From: Zelonia costaricensis
Lineage: Eukaryota > Euglenozoa > Kinetoplastea > Trypanosomatida > Trypanosomatidae
Length of the DNA stretch: 38,675 nt
Reading direction: 5' to 3'
NCBI GenBank assembly: GCA_030849075.1
Contig: JASAOO010003304.1
Location: 1 to 38,675 of the forward strand
The position numbers and the translations under genes are program-made. Of the stretch, positions 1-10,266 are shown piece by piece. Each line of letters opens with the position of its first letter. The stretch's first letter is position 1. The notes below the pieces were generated by a model that had not been told where the DNA came from, searched no databases, and worked only from the letters and a program-made list of their open reading frames with translations.

Positions 1-93
1 GTGTGTCTGAGTGTGCGGGTGTTGACGTTTTGGGTGCACGTGCGATGAGAAGAGCTTTCGTCTTCCGCGTTTCTGTCGCGTACTCCGTCCATG

Positions 94-95
<2 letters not shown>

Positions 96-125
<30 letters not shown>
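96..125. repeat. (GT)15 microsatellite
   Basis: Fifteen uninterrupted GT units, followed by a short imperfect extension. Located in non-coding sequence and likely to vary in length between strains. Confidence 0.95.
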
Positions 126-127
<2 letters not shown>

Positions 128-3100
128 GTGTGTGTGTCAGATTTCTGGGGGGGGTCGATTTTCCGTGGACCTTAACGAGCTACGGCCTGACGGAGTCTTC
201 TCCTCTTTTGCCCGTCATTATTTGCATATTTGCGGCGTTCTGCTCCCTTTGTTCGCCCCAAGGACATTGGCAAGAGTGTGACGGCAAACACTGCTCGTTC
301 TTTTTCCCTTTTTGAAAGCTGTGCGCGTCCCTGCTTCGCGCTCAACACCGGACAACAAACATAACAAAGGATTGTCGGCTTCCCGCTTTCATGTACGTAG
401 ATGCTTCGCCCTTCCCCTTCCCCCCTCTTGTTCTTTCTTTTATGTTTGTTAGATTGCTTGTCTAGCCTCTTCTTCCCTGTTTATTTCAATTTTGACTTCT
501 CTTTTCACCGCTTCGTCTTTGCCCTTTTTTGTTTTCGTTTTTTTTTTTCTTTTCGTCTTTGTCTTACCCCCTTCTTCTCGTCCCGCAAGAATGTCTTGGC
601 GCGCGCGCGTGCGCTACGGTGCTCCTCTCAGGCTGCCTGCTCCGATCGCCTTACGTGCTTCGACAACGCCTGGAATCCTCCCCTCCTCCTCCTCACCGTT
701 GTCGCAGTGACGCGGCACCGTTGGTCTTGTTTGCTTGCTAGTTTTTTTTTTTTTTCGCATGAGTGACGTGGTGTGCTGACCTTCTTTTTTTTTTTTGCAG
801 TGTTTTCTCGCCTCGCTGAAGTGTTGGTGCTCTCCTGCACGCACGACCTCGCTGTGTGACCGCTGATAGAGGTCTCTCATGACATGCCCGGCACCGCAGT
901 TGCGTGGTCTTGGGTGCTGCATGAGAAGGAACGCTGTGGCAGCATCCGAGCCACCGGCACGTGCTTTTGAGATTCACGTTCAAGACACGACGACTCCGCT
1001 ACCCGCCGGCTTCTCTCATTTTTTTGTCTTAGTGTGCGTCTGTGTCTTTATCTGCGAGTAGAAGTGCTCTTGCTTGTTTGGGATTTTTTTCTGTGGTCTT
1101 TTCCTGTCCGCTCCTGTCCGTTTTTTTTTTTTCTCATCGCTTCACCTGCACCGCTCATGCTGAGTGGTCTCATCGAAAAGAGATGTGCCCCCATCCTCCG
1201 TTTTGGAGAAGGAACGGGAGACACGAGGACGCATCAACGCAACTCTGTCGCGTACGCTCTTGTTTTCGTCTTCCCTCCCCCCTCCTGTCGCTCTGTGTGG
1301 TTGTTTTTTCGTTTTGTGTGGTTGTTGGTCTTCTCCTCTTCTCACCTCACGACCGCAGCAAAGGAGATGAGGGAGCTGGTAAAGCAAAGGAAGAAAGAAA
1401 AAGTGAGGAGGAGTTGGCGGTGGAAAGGGCAAAGGAGGGGGGGGGGGTGACGTGTTTCATGCTGATCGCTCCCCCGCATCCGCCTTTTACCTTATCATGT
1501 GAGCGTGCACTAGTTATGGACCAGCGTTCCCCGCGTGTTGGTGGCTTTCCGTGTCCTACGCGCCGCGGCGATGTGACACGGCGAGGACGTTGGTCGTGAA
1601 ACGGATGATGGCGGCGGTTTCAGTTATAGTTTTGTCTTTATGCGTCAGCTTTGCCTTTGTTGTTCCCCTCGTCACAGTCACCCGCGCAGTACCGTCGTGC
1701 GCGTCTGACGGCGTCTCACTGCCTTGTGCACCTGTTTGCCCATTCTCCTTTCTGCTTTCACGTCTTGCGTTTGTATTCCTTCAGACAGTGCCCTCGTCCA
1801 GATTTCTGCTTCCTAATTTCACAGGCTCTAAATTACCCGCAGCACGCACACGCCGGCACACAGTTTTTGCAGCCTCATCTCGCGGTACCACAACCACGAT
1901 CTCCGTCCCCACAACAACGACATTGGCCGAGCCTCTGAGGTGCTTTTTTCTCTTGTTCGCCTGCTCGCACACTGCTCTGACTCTGTGGGTTGTGTGTACG
2001 GAGGACCCTGAATCATACTCGGCTGGGCACTCGTGCAGGCGAATCTGTGACGGTCGTGAAGGAACGAAAAAAAAAAGAATAGATGCTGTCTGTTGTGAAG
2101 CTCGAATTGCACAGCAGTGACACACGGGTGCAGAGAACGGTCAGTGAAAGTGGCACAGAGAAACAGAAACACACACGTCGTCTGGGCTCTAGGCCGCTCC
2201 ATAAACACACCACAGCATCTTTGACGGTGTGCTTGCACAGACCAGTCGCACACGTTCGTGCCGCGCGCCTTCAGCTCGCGAACTCCTCTGCTGCTGTCTC
2301 TGTCTCTGTCTCTGTCTCTCTCTCTTCCCCCTTTTCTTTCGATGCTGTGCTATGGCTTGCGCAAGCGATCGCTCCCTCTCTCGATGTCAGCCGCGGTGGC
2401 GACCGCACCAGCTCAGCGAAATCGACCTCCTTTTTTTTTCTTGCTTGCGTCATGCTGGTGTCGAAAGATCGTCGTGCGACGACTCAGTTTTGTTTCTCCG
2501 CTCTCTCCTCCTTCACCTCCTTCACCTCCTCCCCCCCCCTCCCCCTCTACCCTTCCGGTTCCTCAGGTGCGGCACACACCATGTGAGCCAAGGACATGTT
2601 TCATATATTGTCAGTGCCACAGCGTCGCCGTCTGCCTTTTCTAGTGCCGTTTGCTCTCCCCACTTCAGTTTGTGCAGGCCGCTACAGGGTTCTTGTCTTC
2701 TTGCGATTTCTTGCTCGTTTCGCCTTTGCCTTTTAGGGTGCCGCGACGCTCTTTGCGCTCACCTCCTTCCACCGCTGCTTGCGTGCCACGCTGCCGCGCC
2801 TCAAGTTTGCTCCGTGGTCGATACCGCGACTCGCATCGCGCCGATGAGCCGACCTCTGCGTGAGTGGCCGCCACGCGCGTCGACGGCATCATTGCCTTGA
2901 CGCCGCTCGCGTGGAACACTGCGTCCCCCTTTTTTTCTTTTCCAAGATGGCCCCACAGCCGCGGCGACACCTGTGTTTCTGTCTGTTTTTTTTTTTCGAA
3001 GGTGCGTTGCGTAGCTTTCCTGCCGTGGCTTGCTCGAACCCCGCGGCAAGCAGCCGCTCTCCTCTTTTTTTTTCTTCCTCTGTGTGTGTCGCTCTCACCT

Positions 3101-4725
3101 TTCTGACGTTCTTGAGGATGCACTCACGTGGCAGCGAGGGTCTCCGAGGGTCGCCTTGCGAAGGCGCGTGCTGCTGTGCGCGACCGCCCCCCCCTCCGGC
3201 GCCCCTGCGGGTCTGGGCATCACCCCCCCCCTCCCGTTCCGACCACCCTGCTTTTGGTTTCCCTCGTCGGCTTCGGTGGTGAGGCGTGGGTTCGAGTGTG
3301 CTCATTCCGCCGCTTTTCATCGTCACAAGAGTGGACGCTCTTTTGCCCCACCCTGTCGCATCCCCCCCTTCGTATGTGTGCGTGTGTGCTTTGAGCCGCC
3401 GTGTTTGGGGTTTCGAGATGCGTTGCCACTTCTTTGCTGCGAAGCTGACGCGCTTGCGTGGATGGCGCGGGCGCTGAAGAATCTCTGTATTGTTTTACTT
3501 GTGTGTGTGTCTGCATGAGGCTTGCCATTTCATGGCGGTTTTATACGTCGAGGCAGACGTGCCATGTATCCTCCTCGTTCCGGCCTTGCCCGCCTTCTGC
3601 GCTGCCTTCACGTGCTCGAAAGCGTGTTCCTCGTGTTAGCGCTCCGTGCCGATGCACACCACGACCCCCCTTCCTCCTCCTTGTTGATCGTCTTTTTGGT
3701 GTGCCCTTGCTTCCCATTTTTTTTCTCTCCACCTCCCTTCCTCTTCCTTCAGTTTTTGGTGCACACTGTGCCCCCCCCCTCCACATCACCCCGCTCTCCT
3801 CCCTTTTTTCTTTTCTGTTCTCGGTGCTCTTGACGTCGCCTGCGTGTAAGCCTGACTTGTGCTTTGATGTTCTCCGTACGATGCCGCTTTTTTTTGTTTT
3901 CTGTTTGCGAGGTGCGACAGCGTGCCGTGCCCTTGGTGAATCCCCCCGCTGCCATGGTTCGGCTGCAGCGGACCTTTCGGTGTGATGGGTCATCTTGTTG
4001 TTTTTTTCGCTTTTTTTGTTGTTTTCAGCTTCCGTGTCTCCGTGCGCCTCCTGTCCCGTTTTCCTCTCCTTCCCTCCCCCATCTGTGTTTGTTCTTTGCA
4101 CCGACTCCGTGTCTAGTGCGCCTTGGAAGCGAAGCGTACACACGTGCACAACACAAATAAGCAAACAAAAGGCAAGAGTGGGAAAACACACTCAACCCTA
4201 CATGTATCGGTGCACTCTGCGATCTGCGGAGGTACGCTGCACCGGCGATGGCGCCGCGCCGTGCATGTTCCGTGGAGGCGTTTGGTTTGCCGTGCGCGCC
4301 TGATACGTGGCGGAGCAGAGAAGCGGCGCTGCTCCCTTTCCGGAAAAGAGCTCCGCTGAAGCGGCGCGGCAAGGGTATGGACGAAGCGCCACGGCTCTGC
4401 TGTCTCCTGCCAGGCCGTGACTGCACGAGCCTCCAGGCGCGCGGCGTGAACTGTGTGTGTGTGTGTGTCCTCACTCGTGTCGCAGATATTGCACTGTTGC
4501 CTCCTCCGTGTCTTCTGAAGCCGCCACGATCCCTAGCTGCGCGCACACACAAATAAAAGCTACGATGAGAAAAAAAAACTAGATACAGAAAAATGGGTAC
4601 TGTCTACTTGCGTCCCGCGCTTTGCTTCTCCCGCACTTCACAAGGTCTGGATCATCTACCAGAAAAAGAAAACAAACGAGTGCTGGGCAAGATCGTGCAC
4701 ACCCATGCACACCTCTGATACGCTG

Positions 4726-4754
<29 letters not shown>
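4726..4754. repeat. (AC)n microsatellite
   Basis: Twenty-nine bases of alternating A and C, about 70 bases before the start codon of the 1,564-aa gene and just upstream of its candidate splice acceptor. Confidence 0.95.
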
Positions 4755-4758
<4 letters not shown>

Positions 4759-4780
4759 AACCACAGAAACACACGTCAGC

Positions 4781-4807
4781 GTTCTCATTTAATCCGCCAC
4801 TTTGCAG
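4781..4807 (+). promoter_or_regulatory. Candidate trans-splice acceptor for the 4826 gene
   Basis: A short, weak pyrimidine-rich run ends in TTTGCAG at 4807. The next ATG downstream is the chosen start at 4826, giving an 18-base leader. A stronger T-rich acceptor lies at 4028, but its use would place several ATGs upstream of the gene. Inferred; no transcript evidence. Confidence 0.4.
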
Positions 4808-4825
4808 CGTACCAAAGCGGCCGTC

Positions 4826-7800
4826 ATGTTCACCCCATCCCTGGAGTCGGCGTCGTCGCTGCTCTTGGCACCGGCGACGTCGGCACCATTGCCAGGGGGC
4901 CACACTGGACTGCGCGACCGCCTCACCGCATCCTCGACGCTTCTCCTTGACGTGGTTCCGCTTGAGGCGGCGCTGCAGCGCCTGCTGCACGAGAAGGTCG
5001 CGTCCGACGAGCAGCTCTGCAGCTACTCGGTGCAACAGGCCTACCGCGGCCTGCTCTACGCCGCCCGCGCTGCCACACTCACTCTCAAAGGCGTCCACCA
5101 GCCACTCGGCGGGGAAGGAGACGTGACGGACGCAGCGCGAGAGCGCGACGCGTCAAGTGGCGAGGCGTGCGTGGTGCGGGGCTGGCAGGCGGTGCTGTAC
5201 CGCATGGCGCTGGCCGCCGTCCGCTCCGCTGCGGCGTTGACGTGCGTCGTCTTTCTGAGCACGCGCCTGCTGTGCGACCCCGCCTCCGCGTACGGCGAGG
5301 GCAACGAGCGGCCGTGCTGCACACGCGAGTGGACAGAGGCACTCCTGCGCGGCCTGCCGCTCGGCCAGGAGACGTGGAGTGGCGGCGAACTGCAGCACAC
5401 GAGCAGCGGTGTCCGTGGTCCTACAGCTGCGGCCGCACAGGAGTTGGACAGGCGGTTTGGTCGACTGGTGCAGACCAACAGGCGCTACCAGCTCGGCTTC
5501 GTCTTGCTCCTCGCGAACACCCTCCGTGCGGTGGGCACCGGCTGCGTGGAAGGACAGCGACTGTGCACGGAGCACGCTTTCCTGTTTGCCGGGGTGGCGA
5601 CACACGTGCTGCCATGCGTGGCGCATCACGTGGAGGAGTCCATGCGCGCCGACACCGTGCTCAGCTCGGCAGGTGGACGAGACGGCAGCGGCGCGCCCCC
5701 CCGCCGCCCGACGCGGCTGACGGTTGAGCTGAACCACCTAATTTTACACGGCGCGCACTGGCTGACGATGGACGTGATCGCCGCGCAAGTGGACGCCGAG
5801 GCCGATGCCGCTCTCGGCGAAGACGGCGCCGTGCAGCAGCGGAAGCCAAAGCGCAAGCGACCCTTGGTGGTCGACCGCGATCAGCCGGCGTGTCTGTGGA
5901 GGTGTGTGACGCTCGTCCGCAACGCCTTGCGACGCAGCCTGCGATGGCTGGCCGATGAGTTCACCGTCGGTGGCACCAGGAGCGGCGAGGATCGCAACGG
6001 ATCCAGCAACTCGGGCAGGGGCGCCACGGCGCTGCTGGAGGCCACCTCGCTGCGGCTCGAGCGCGTCGTCACGGACCTTCTCAAGCATCAGGAACGGCTG
6101 GAGCTCGCGCTCCTCAACGCCACGCGGGAGTTCGGCGGCGCCGTCTCCGACAGCGTGCTGCGCCTGACGGAGGCGAAGTGGGCTCACACGCTGCAGATGG
6201 GCTTCGTGGTGCGGAATCTGACCGGGATGTGGGTCGCCGTGCACGGGGGCCTCGGCCTGTCGATCCTGGCACAGGACGCTGTGCTGACGACGAACAAGGA
6301 CGTGCTCATGCTCGTGGCCAGCACACTGCTGCGCGTGCCCGACCTGGAGGGCGGCAAAGAAAGCGAGCAGAACGTGCTGATGGCGACTGATGCAACGTTG
6401 TGTGCGGCGCTGGTGCTTGTCGCAGCCGCCCCTACGGCGGCCCTACAGGCGGAGCTGTGGATGGCCGACAGCGCCGTCACGCAGCAGATCCACGGGCTCC
6501 TCGTGCAACGCGGCCTGCACTATCGCAACGAGCGCGTGCTGGAGCTGGCATCGCTGCTGTCCCGCGCGGTGCTGGATGCCGCCGTGCAGGCCGGCTCCCT
6601 CGCCGGCTTCGCAGCCTCGTCGTCCGACCAGCTCTTGACGCTGCTGGAGGGCGACGACGACGCCGCCTCGAAGTGCGCGGGCGAGCTGCTTTGCGTGGCT
6701 GTGCTGGAGCACCCGTACCGACTCATCCCATCCCTCTTCCGCTTGCTGCAGCACGGGAGCGCCTCGACGCGGCGGCACGTGCTAGAGGTACTCAGCAGTC
6801 TGCCAGACCTCGCCTCGCAGCAGGCGCACTCGGACACGGACACGGAGACTGCGCCGCTGGTTCGCGCAGACGGCTCCCTAGATGGGCCAGGGTCGCACCC
6901 GCTTGCCGAGCGGCAGCGCAACATGCTGCGTCTGCTGGCAGAGAACCTACTCCTGCAGCTGCAGGACGAGGAGCTGTGCGTGCGTCTCCTCAGCTCGTCG
7001 CTCTTCGCCAAGGTGCACCCAGAGGACGTGCTTCTGCCGCTGCTGAACATCTACGTGCAGCGCGACCCCACCGGGCGGCGGCAAAGCGCCGCCCTGTCAG
7101 CGCTGACGGCTGTGCTCACGGCGCACACCACACACGCCGTCACATACCTGCGACTGCTGGAGTGCGGCTATCAGTGCCATTGCGCGGCGGCGGGGAGTAC
7201 GGGCGACAGCGGTAGCGCGTGTGCACCCGCCGCGCCGCATCGCCCCACGCCACAGACCCCAGGCGACGTTCTCTCCCACGCGCTGCTCTACTCCGTCGCG
7301 GATGAAAGCGCGGCCGCCGGCCCCTGCGAGGCGGGGTTGGGCGGCACGGACACGAAGGCGCCACCCGGCCGCTTAGTGGGGCGTCCCGCTGGTGGGGCCT
7401 CGGCAGGGGGCGATGGCGCTTCGTCCGTGGAGGCGGGCAGTGGGCGACGTGCGGAGGCGCAGCTGCAGTCGGTTCTTCTGACGCTGACGGACCGGTGGCT
7501 GCAAGCGGCCGGCGGTGCCGCGCCGCTGCACTGGACAAGCGCCAAGCACTCCCTTCCCATCCTCCGCTGCTTAGCCTCGCCGGCGCCACGCGCTGCCGTC
7601 GATGAAGCTGCCGCCGGCGGCACGGGCGAGGAGGAGCGGGTGCAGTGGACCATGAAGTACGTCCTGCGTCTTACGGCGGTGCTCACCGGCCAGCCCGCTG
7701 GCGAGGAGGCGCTGCCGGCAGCAACGCTAGCTCAGCGGCGCACGGCCCACTTGACCGCCATCTGGGACGTCTTCTTTGCAGCCGCGCCGTCACCGCCGTG

Positions 7801-9520
7801 CTCCCCCGCGGGAGCTGCATCACTAGATGGCTGGACCTCTCTCGTGTGCGCCGCTCCCGATACCGGCTGCGCTGCGTCCCGCCTACACGCCGTCCTCATG
7901 CCACTTCTCTGCCTGCGCAGCTGTGGACCAGGCACTCTTGCCGCCTCGGCCCCACCCATGAGCGCCGACAGTGAGAGGAGCACGGACTCGACGAAGGTGA
8001 GCGCAACGGCAGCCGCGCCAGTGGAGGGCAGCGACTCCGCTCCCGTGGTGGGGCGACTGTGGGACGTGTTGTGGGGGAGTACGGCAGCTTCGCAGACGCC
8101 TGCGGCTGCCGCCTTCTTTGCCGCGTACCCCGACATCCAGCGGGTCCTGCTCGAGGTGCTGTGCCGCTTTCCGGCGACGCACTTCTTCAGCGCGTGGGTG
8201 ACGTGGCTCGCGGCCGTGGACGCCGAGGCGGTGCCCACGACCTCGCCCTCGTCGGCGCATCGCTCCGCCCTTGCCAGTGAACGCCTCTACCCCTACCGGG
8301 TGTACCTCTTCGGCGTTTCGTCGTACCTTGCCGTTGGCGCTGCACAGTCGGCAGCGCCTGGGCACGACCGCGGCGAGCCCTTGGGTGAGGTTGACGTCGT
8401 CCTGCAGCACAGTGACGTGCTCGAGCGCTTGCTGCTGGAGGAGGTGCCGCAGTGGCTCATGGAGGAGTCTGTGCCGCAGTCGGCGGCCGGCGCTGCGGTG
8501 CCGGCCGATGTGGCCAAGGCGGAAGCTCTGCGACAGCGGCTGTGCACTGCGGCAGTGGACGCGGCGGCGGTGCTGACGGTGGTAGCCTTGACACGACGGG
8601 ACGGAGCCACGCTTGCGGCGTGCTCTGGTGCCTCGCCGGTCACTGGATGCGGCGGCGGTGGTGTGGGTGCGCTGGAGGCGCTGTGTGGTCGTCTTGTCGA
8701 GGCACCCCTGACGAACCTGTGCGCCGCGTACCGCCGCGCTGACGCCGCGCCGGAAAGCACGGGCACGCCAGCGACAGCGGCGGGGTGGCCCTGGCTGCTG
8801 ACTCACTTTCAGCTGTGCCTCCGAGTGCACCAGAGCCTTTTGCGCGCCATTGCGATGCAGCCGCGCAGTGCCAGCAACCCTGCGGCGGTGCTGCTGGCGT
8901 GGTTCATGCGTTTTCTGCGGCCACTCGTCGAGCTGTCGAACGCGTCGTGCCGCAGCGACCTGGGCAGAGGCCCGCACGGCTGCCGTGCCGCCACCGAGGC
9001 GTGCGGCCTCGTCTTCCAAGCAGTGCTGCTGGCGCGCAAGTTGGACGACAGCGTGACGGCGCCGGCCCCGACGTGCGGTGAGGCGGGGAAGTACGGGTCT
9101 TCAACCGATACGGCGGCGTCGCTGCTGACACGGCTGCCGTGGGACGAGAAGGCGGCGCTAGTGAGCTTCTCGGTGGGGTGTGTGCGCTTTGCGGCGTCCG
9201 CAGCGGTCCAGGCGACCGGCGTGCGCCTCTTGTCCGCGGTGCTGGTGGCGGCGCCCGAGCTGTTTCTGGAGCTGGAGGCAGCCCAGGCGTCGGCGCCGTC
9301 GTCTTCGTCGTCGTCGGTGCCCTCCCTCGTGCGTGTGAGCGGCAGCGGTGGTGGCTATGGTGGCGGTGTTGCCCCCTTCTCCGATGCGCAGCGGCCCCTC
9401 AGCACCGCGGCGTCGGCGCTGCAGTCCATCGCCCTCATGCATGCCGACCGCCCAACACGCCAGCTGGCAGACGAGGTGCTGCGGATGCTGGAGAAGGCCG
9501 CTACAGCCAGCACCGCGTGA
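4826..9520 (+). CDS. Conserved-type hypothetical protein, helical, HEAT/ARM-like (1,564 aa)
   Basis: I do not recognise this protein. It is 1,564 aa, rich in Ala and Leu, with strong G/C third-position bias over its whole length, so it is clearly coding. Many stretches read as paired amphipathic helices with Leu-Leu patterns. Residues about 575-690 are the clearest, suggesting a HEAT/ARM-type solenoid scaffold. There is no signal peptide and no convincing membrane segment. Low-complexity Gly/Ser/Ala/Pro insertions occur near residues 785-880 and 1485-1515, the latter with a Ser run and a Gly-rich patch. The frame is open 24 bases further upstream only from a TTG inside the splice signal, so the first ATG (4826) is taken as the start. 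Function unknown; the solenoid call is inference from the helical pattern. Confidence 0.85.
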   Translation: MFTPSLESASSLLLAPATSAPLPGGHTGLRDRLTASSTLLLDVVPLEAALQRLLHEKVASDEQLCSYSVQQAYRGLLYAARAATLTLKGVHQPLGGEGDVTDAARERDASSGEACVVRGWQAVLYRMALAAVRSAAALTCVVFLSTRLLCDPASAYGEGNERPCCTREWTEALLRGLPLGQETWSGGELQHTSSGVRGPTAAAAQELDRRFGRLVQTNRRYQLGFVLLLANTLRAVGTGCVEGQRLCTEHAFLFAGVATHVLPCVAHHVEESMRADTVLSSAGGRDGSGAPPRRPTRLTVELNHLILHGAHWLTMDVIAAQVDAEADAALGEDGAVQQRKPKRKRPLVVDRDQPACLWRCVTLVRNALRRSLRWLADEFTVGGTRSGEDRNGSSNSGRGATALLEATSLRLERVVTDLLKHQERLELALLNATREFGGAVSDSVLRLTEAKWAHTLQMGFVVRNLTGMWVAVHGGLGLSILAQDAVLTTNKDVLMLVASTLLRVPDLEGGKESEQNVLMATDATLCAALVLVAAAPTAALQAELWMADSAVTQQIHGLLVQRGLHYRNERVLELASLLSRAVLDAAVQAGSLAGFAASSSDQLLTLLEGDDDAASKCAGELLCVAVLEHPYRLIPSLFRLLQHGSASTRRHVLEVLSSLPDLASQQAHSDTDTETAPLVRADGSLDGPGSHPLAERQRNMLRLLAENLLLQLQDEELCVRLLSSSLFAKVHPEDVLLPLLNIYVQRDPTGRRQSAALSALTAVLTAHTTHAVTYLRLLECGYQCHCAAAGSTGDSGSACAPAAPHRPTPQTPGDVLSHALLYSVADESAAAGPCEAGLGGTDTKAPPGRLVGRPAGGASAGGDGASSVEAGSGRRAEAQLQSVLLTLTDRWLQAAGGAAPLHWTSAKHSLPILRCLASPAPRAAVDEAAAGGTGEEERVQWTMKYVLRLTAVLTGQPAGEEALPAATLAQRRTAHLTAIWDVFFAAAPSPPCSPAGAASLDGWTSLVCAAPDTGCAASRLHAVLMPLLCLRSCGPGTLAASAPPMSADSERSTDSTKVSATAAAPVEGSDSAPVVGRLWDVLWGSTAASQTPAAAAFFAAYPDIQRVLLEVLCRFPATHFFSAWVTWLAAVDAEAVPTTSPSSAHRSALASERLYPYRVYLFGVSSYLAVGAAQSAAPGHDRGEPLGEVDVVLQHSDVLERLLLEEVPQWLMEESVPQSAAGAAVPADVAKAEALRQRLCTAAVDAAAVLTVVALTRRDGATLAACSGASPVTGCGGGGVGALEALCGRLVEAPLTNLCAAYRRADAAPESTGTPATAAGWPWLLTHFQLCLRVHQSLLRAIAMQPRSASNPAAVLLAWFMRFLRPLVELSNASCRSDLGRGPHGCRAATEACGLVFQAVLLARKLDDSVTAPAPTCGEAGKYGSSTDTAASLLTRLPWDEKAALVSFSVGCVRFAASAAVQATGVRLLSAVLVAAPELFLELEAAQASAPSSSSSSVPSLVRVSGSGGGYGGGVAPFSDAQRPLSTAASALQSIALMHADRPTRQLADEVLRMLEKAATASTA

Positions 9521-10198
9521 GCTCGCGTTTGCAGTGAGCTCGCTTCCGTGGCAGCTTTTTTTTTTTAATTGTTTTGCTGGCGCCTCCTACGACAACAGTA
9601 CGTGTGCCTGCACTCACGGAGTTGTTTGGTCGTGGGCAACCTCACAGACGTCATCCACAGGCGATCCCTTCTTCTGCTGTAGCAGTCCGCGTACGTGTTG
9701 TCGGTTACATGCGAGCCAAGGTCTCCCTAATGGTGAGGCTCCTCGGTGCCCCATTTGGACGGTGGGAGGGGGAGGAGGAGAGGGGGGGGGGGACTGATAG
9801 TGCTACGTGAACCGCACGCGCAGTCGCGACAGCGTCGCGCCATGAAGTCGTTTGACGTCTCCTCCCTCAGTGCACGTTCGGTCGAGAGTGTGGATGTCAA
9901 CAGCTCCTCATTCTCCTTTCTCGTCCCTACCCCCCTCCTGCCCCTTCTGCTTGCCGCGCTCTCGCGGTGCTCGGATGTACACGTGTGTGCACGCCACAGG
10001 CGCGGTTTCGGGGTCCCACTTTCCCTCCCTGTTCCAGGTTGCCTCGTACCGGTGCTCCCGTGAGGGCAGCAGGCACTTGTTGACGCCGACTCATCCACCC
10101 CACGCCCGCCACCGCTGAAACACATGCGCGGCTACGCTTATGCGCAGAAGCGCCGTCATCTTCTTCTTCACCGGCCCTCCCGTATTACGCGAGGCACG
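9521..10198. other. Spacer: 3' UTR of the 4826 gene and intergenic
   Basis: No coding sequence seen. It contains a T-run shortly after the stop codon, a G-rich patch around 9765-9793, and several ATGs, none of which opens a credible gene. Confidence 0.7.
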
Positions 10199-10221
10199 TT
10201 GCTGTCTTTCCCCCTTTACAG
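10199..10221 (+). promoter_or_regulatory. Candidate trans-splice acceptor for OGG1
   Basis: A clear pyrimidine tract ends in TTTACAG at 10221. The first ATG after it is the OGG1 start at 10267, giving a 45-base leader. Confidence 0.65.
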
Positions 10222-10266
10222 TAGTTGGCTCGGCCTCCCGGGCTTCTCACGCTCAGTCCCGCGGCG

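Larger units (their letters stand above)
1..4825. other. Long gene-free flank (UTR/intergenic)
   Basis: No reading frame here looks coding. The open frames are short, low in complexity and are mostly translations of T/C-rich runs. The stretch holds many poly-T/poly-C runs, a GT microsatellite at 96-125, a TCTG/TC run near 2299-2325, and several sites with the form of trans-splice acceptors (for example a T-rich tract ending in AG at 4027-4028). From about 4200 to 4450 the composition changes to GC-rich, mixed sequence with short inverted repeats. From 4540 to 4800 it is A- and CA-rich. It is probably the long 3' UTR of a gene to the left plus the intergenic region before the 4826 gene. A degenerate retroposon (SIDER-type) is possible but I cannot show it. 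Confidence 0.6.

Noticed and set aside
3285..3300. GGTTCGAG resembling a tRNA B box
   Set aside because: No matching A box or cloverleaf arms at the right distance.
4248..4556. 102-codon + frame after a strong acceptor at 4028
   Set aside because: It includes a GT repeat read as Cys-Val and has no coding bias or domain. Kept only as part of the gene-free flank.
7883..9019. - strand frame of 378 codons opposite the 1,564-aa gene
   Set aside because: Same mirror effect; no conserved features, and the + frame is continuous through it.
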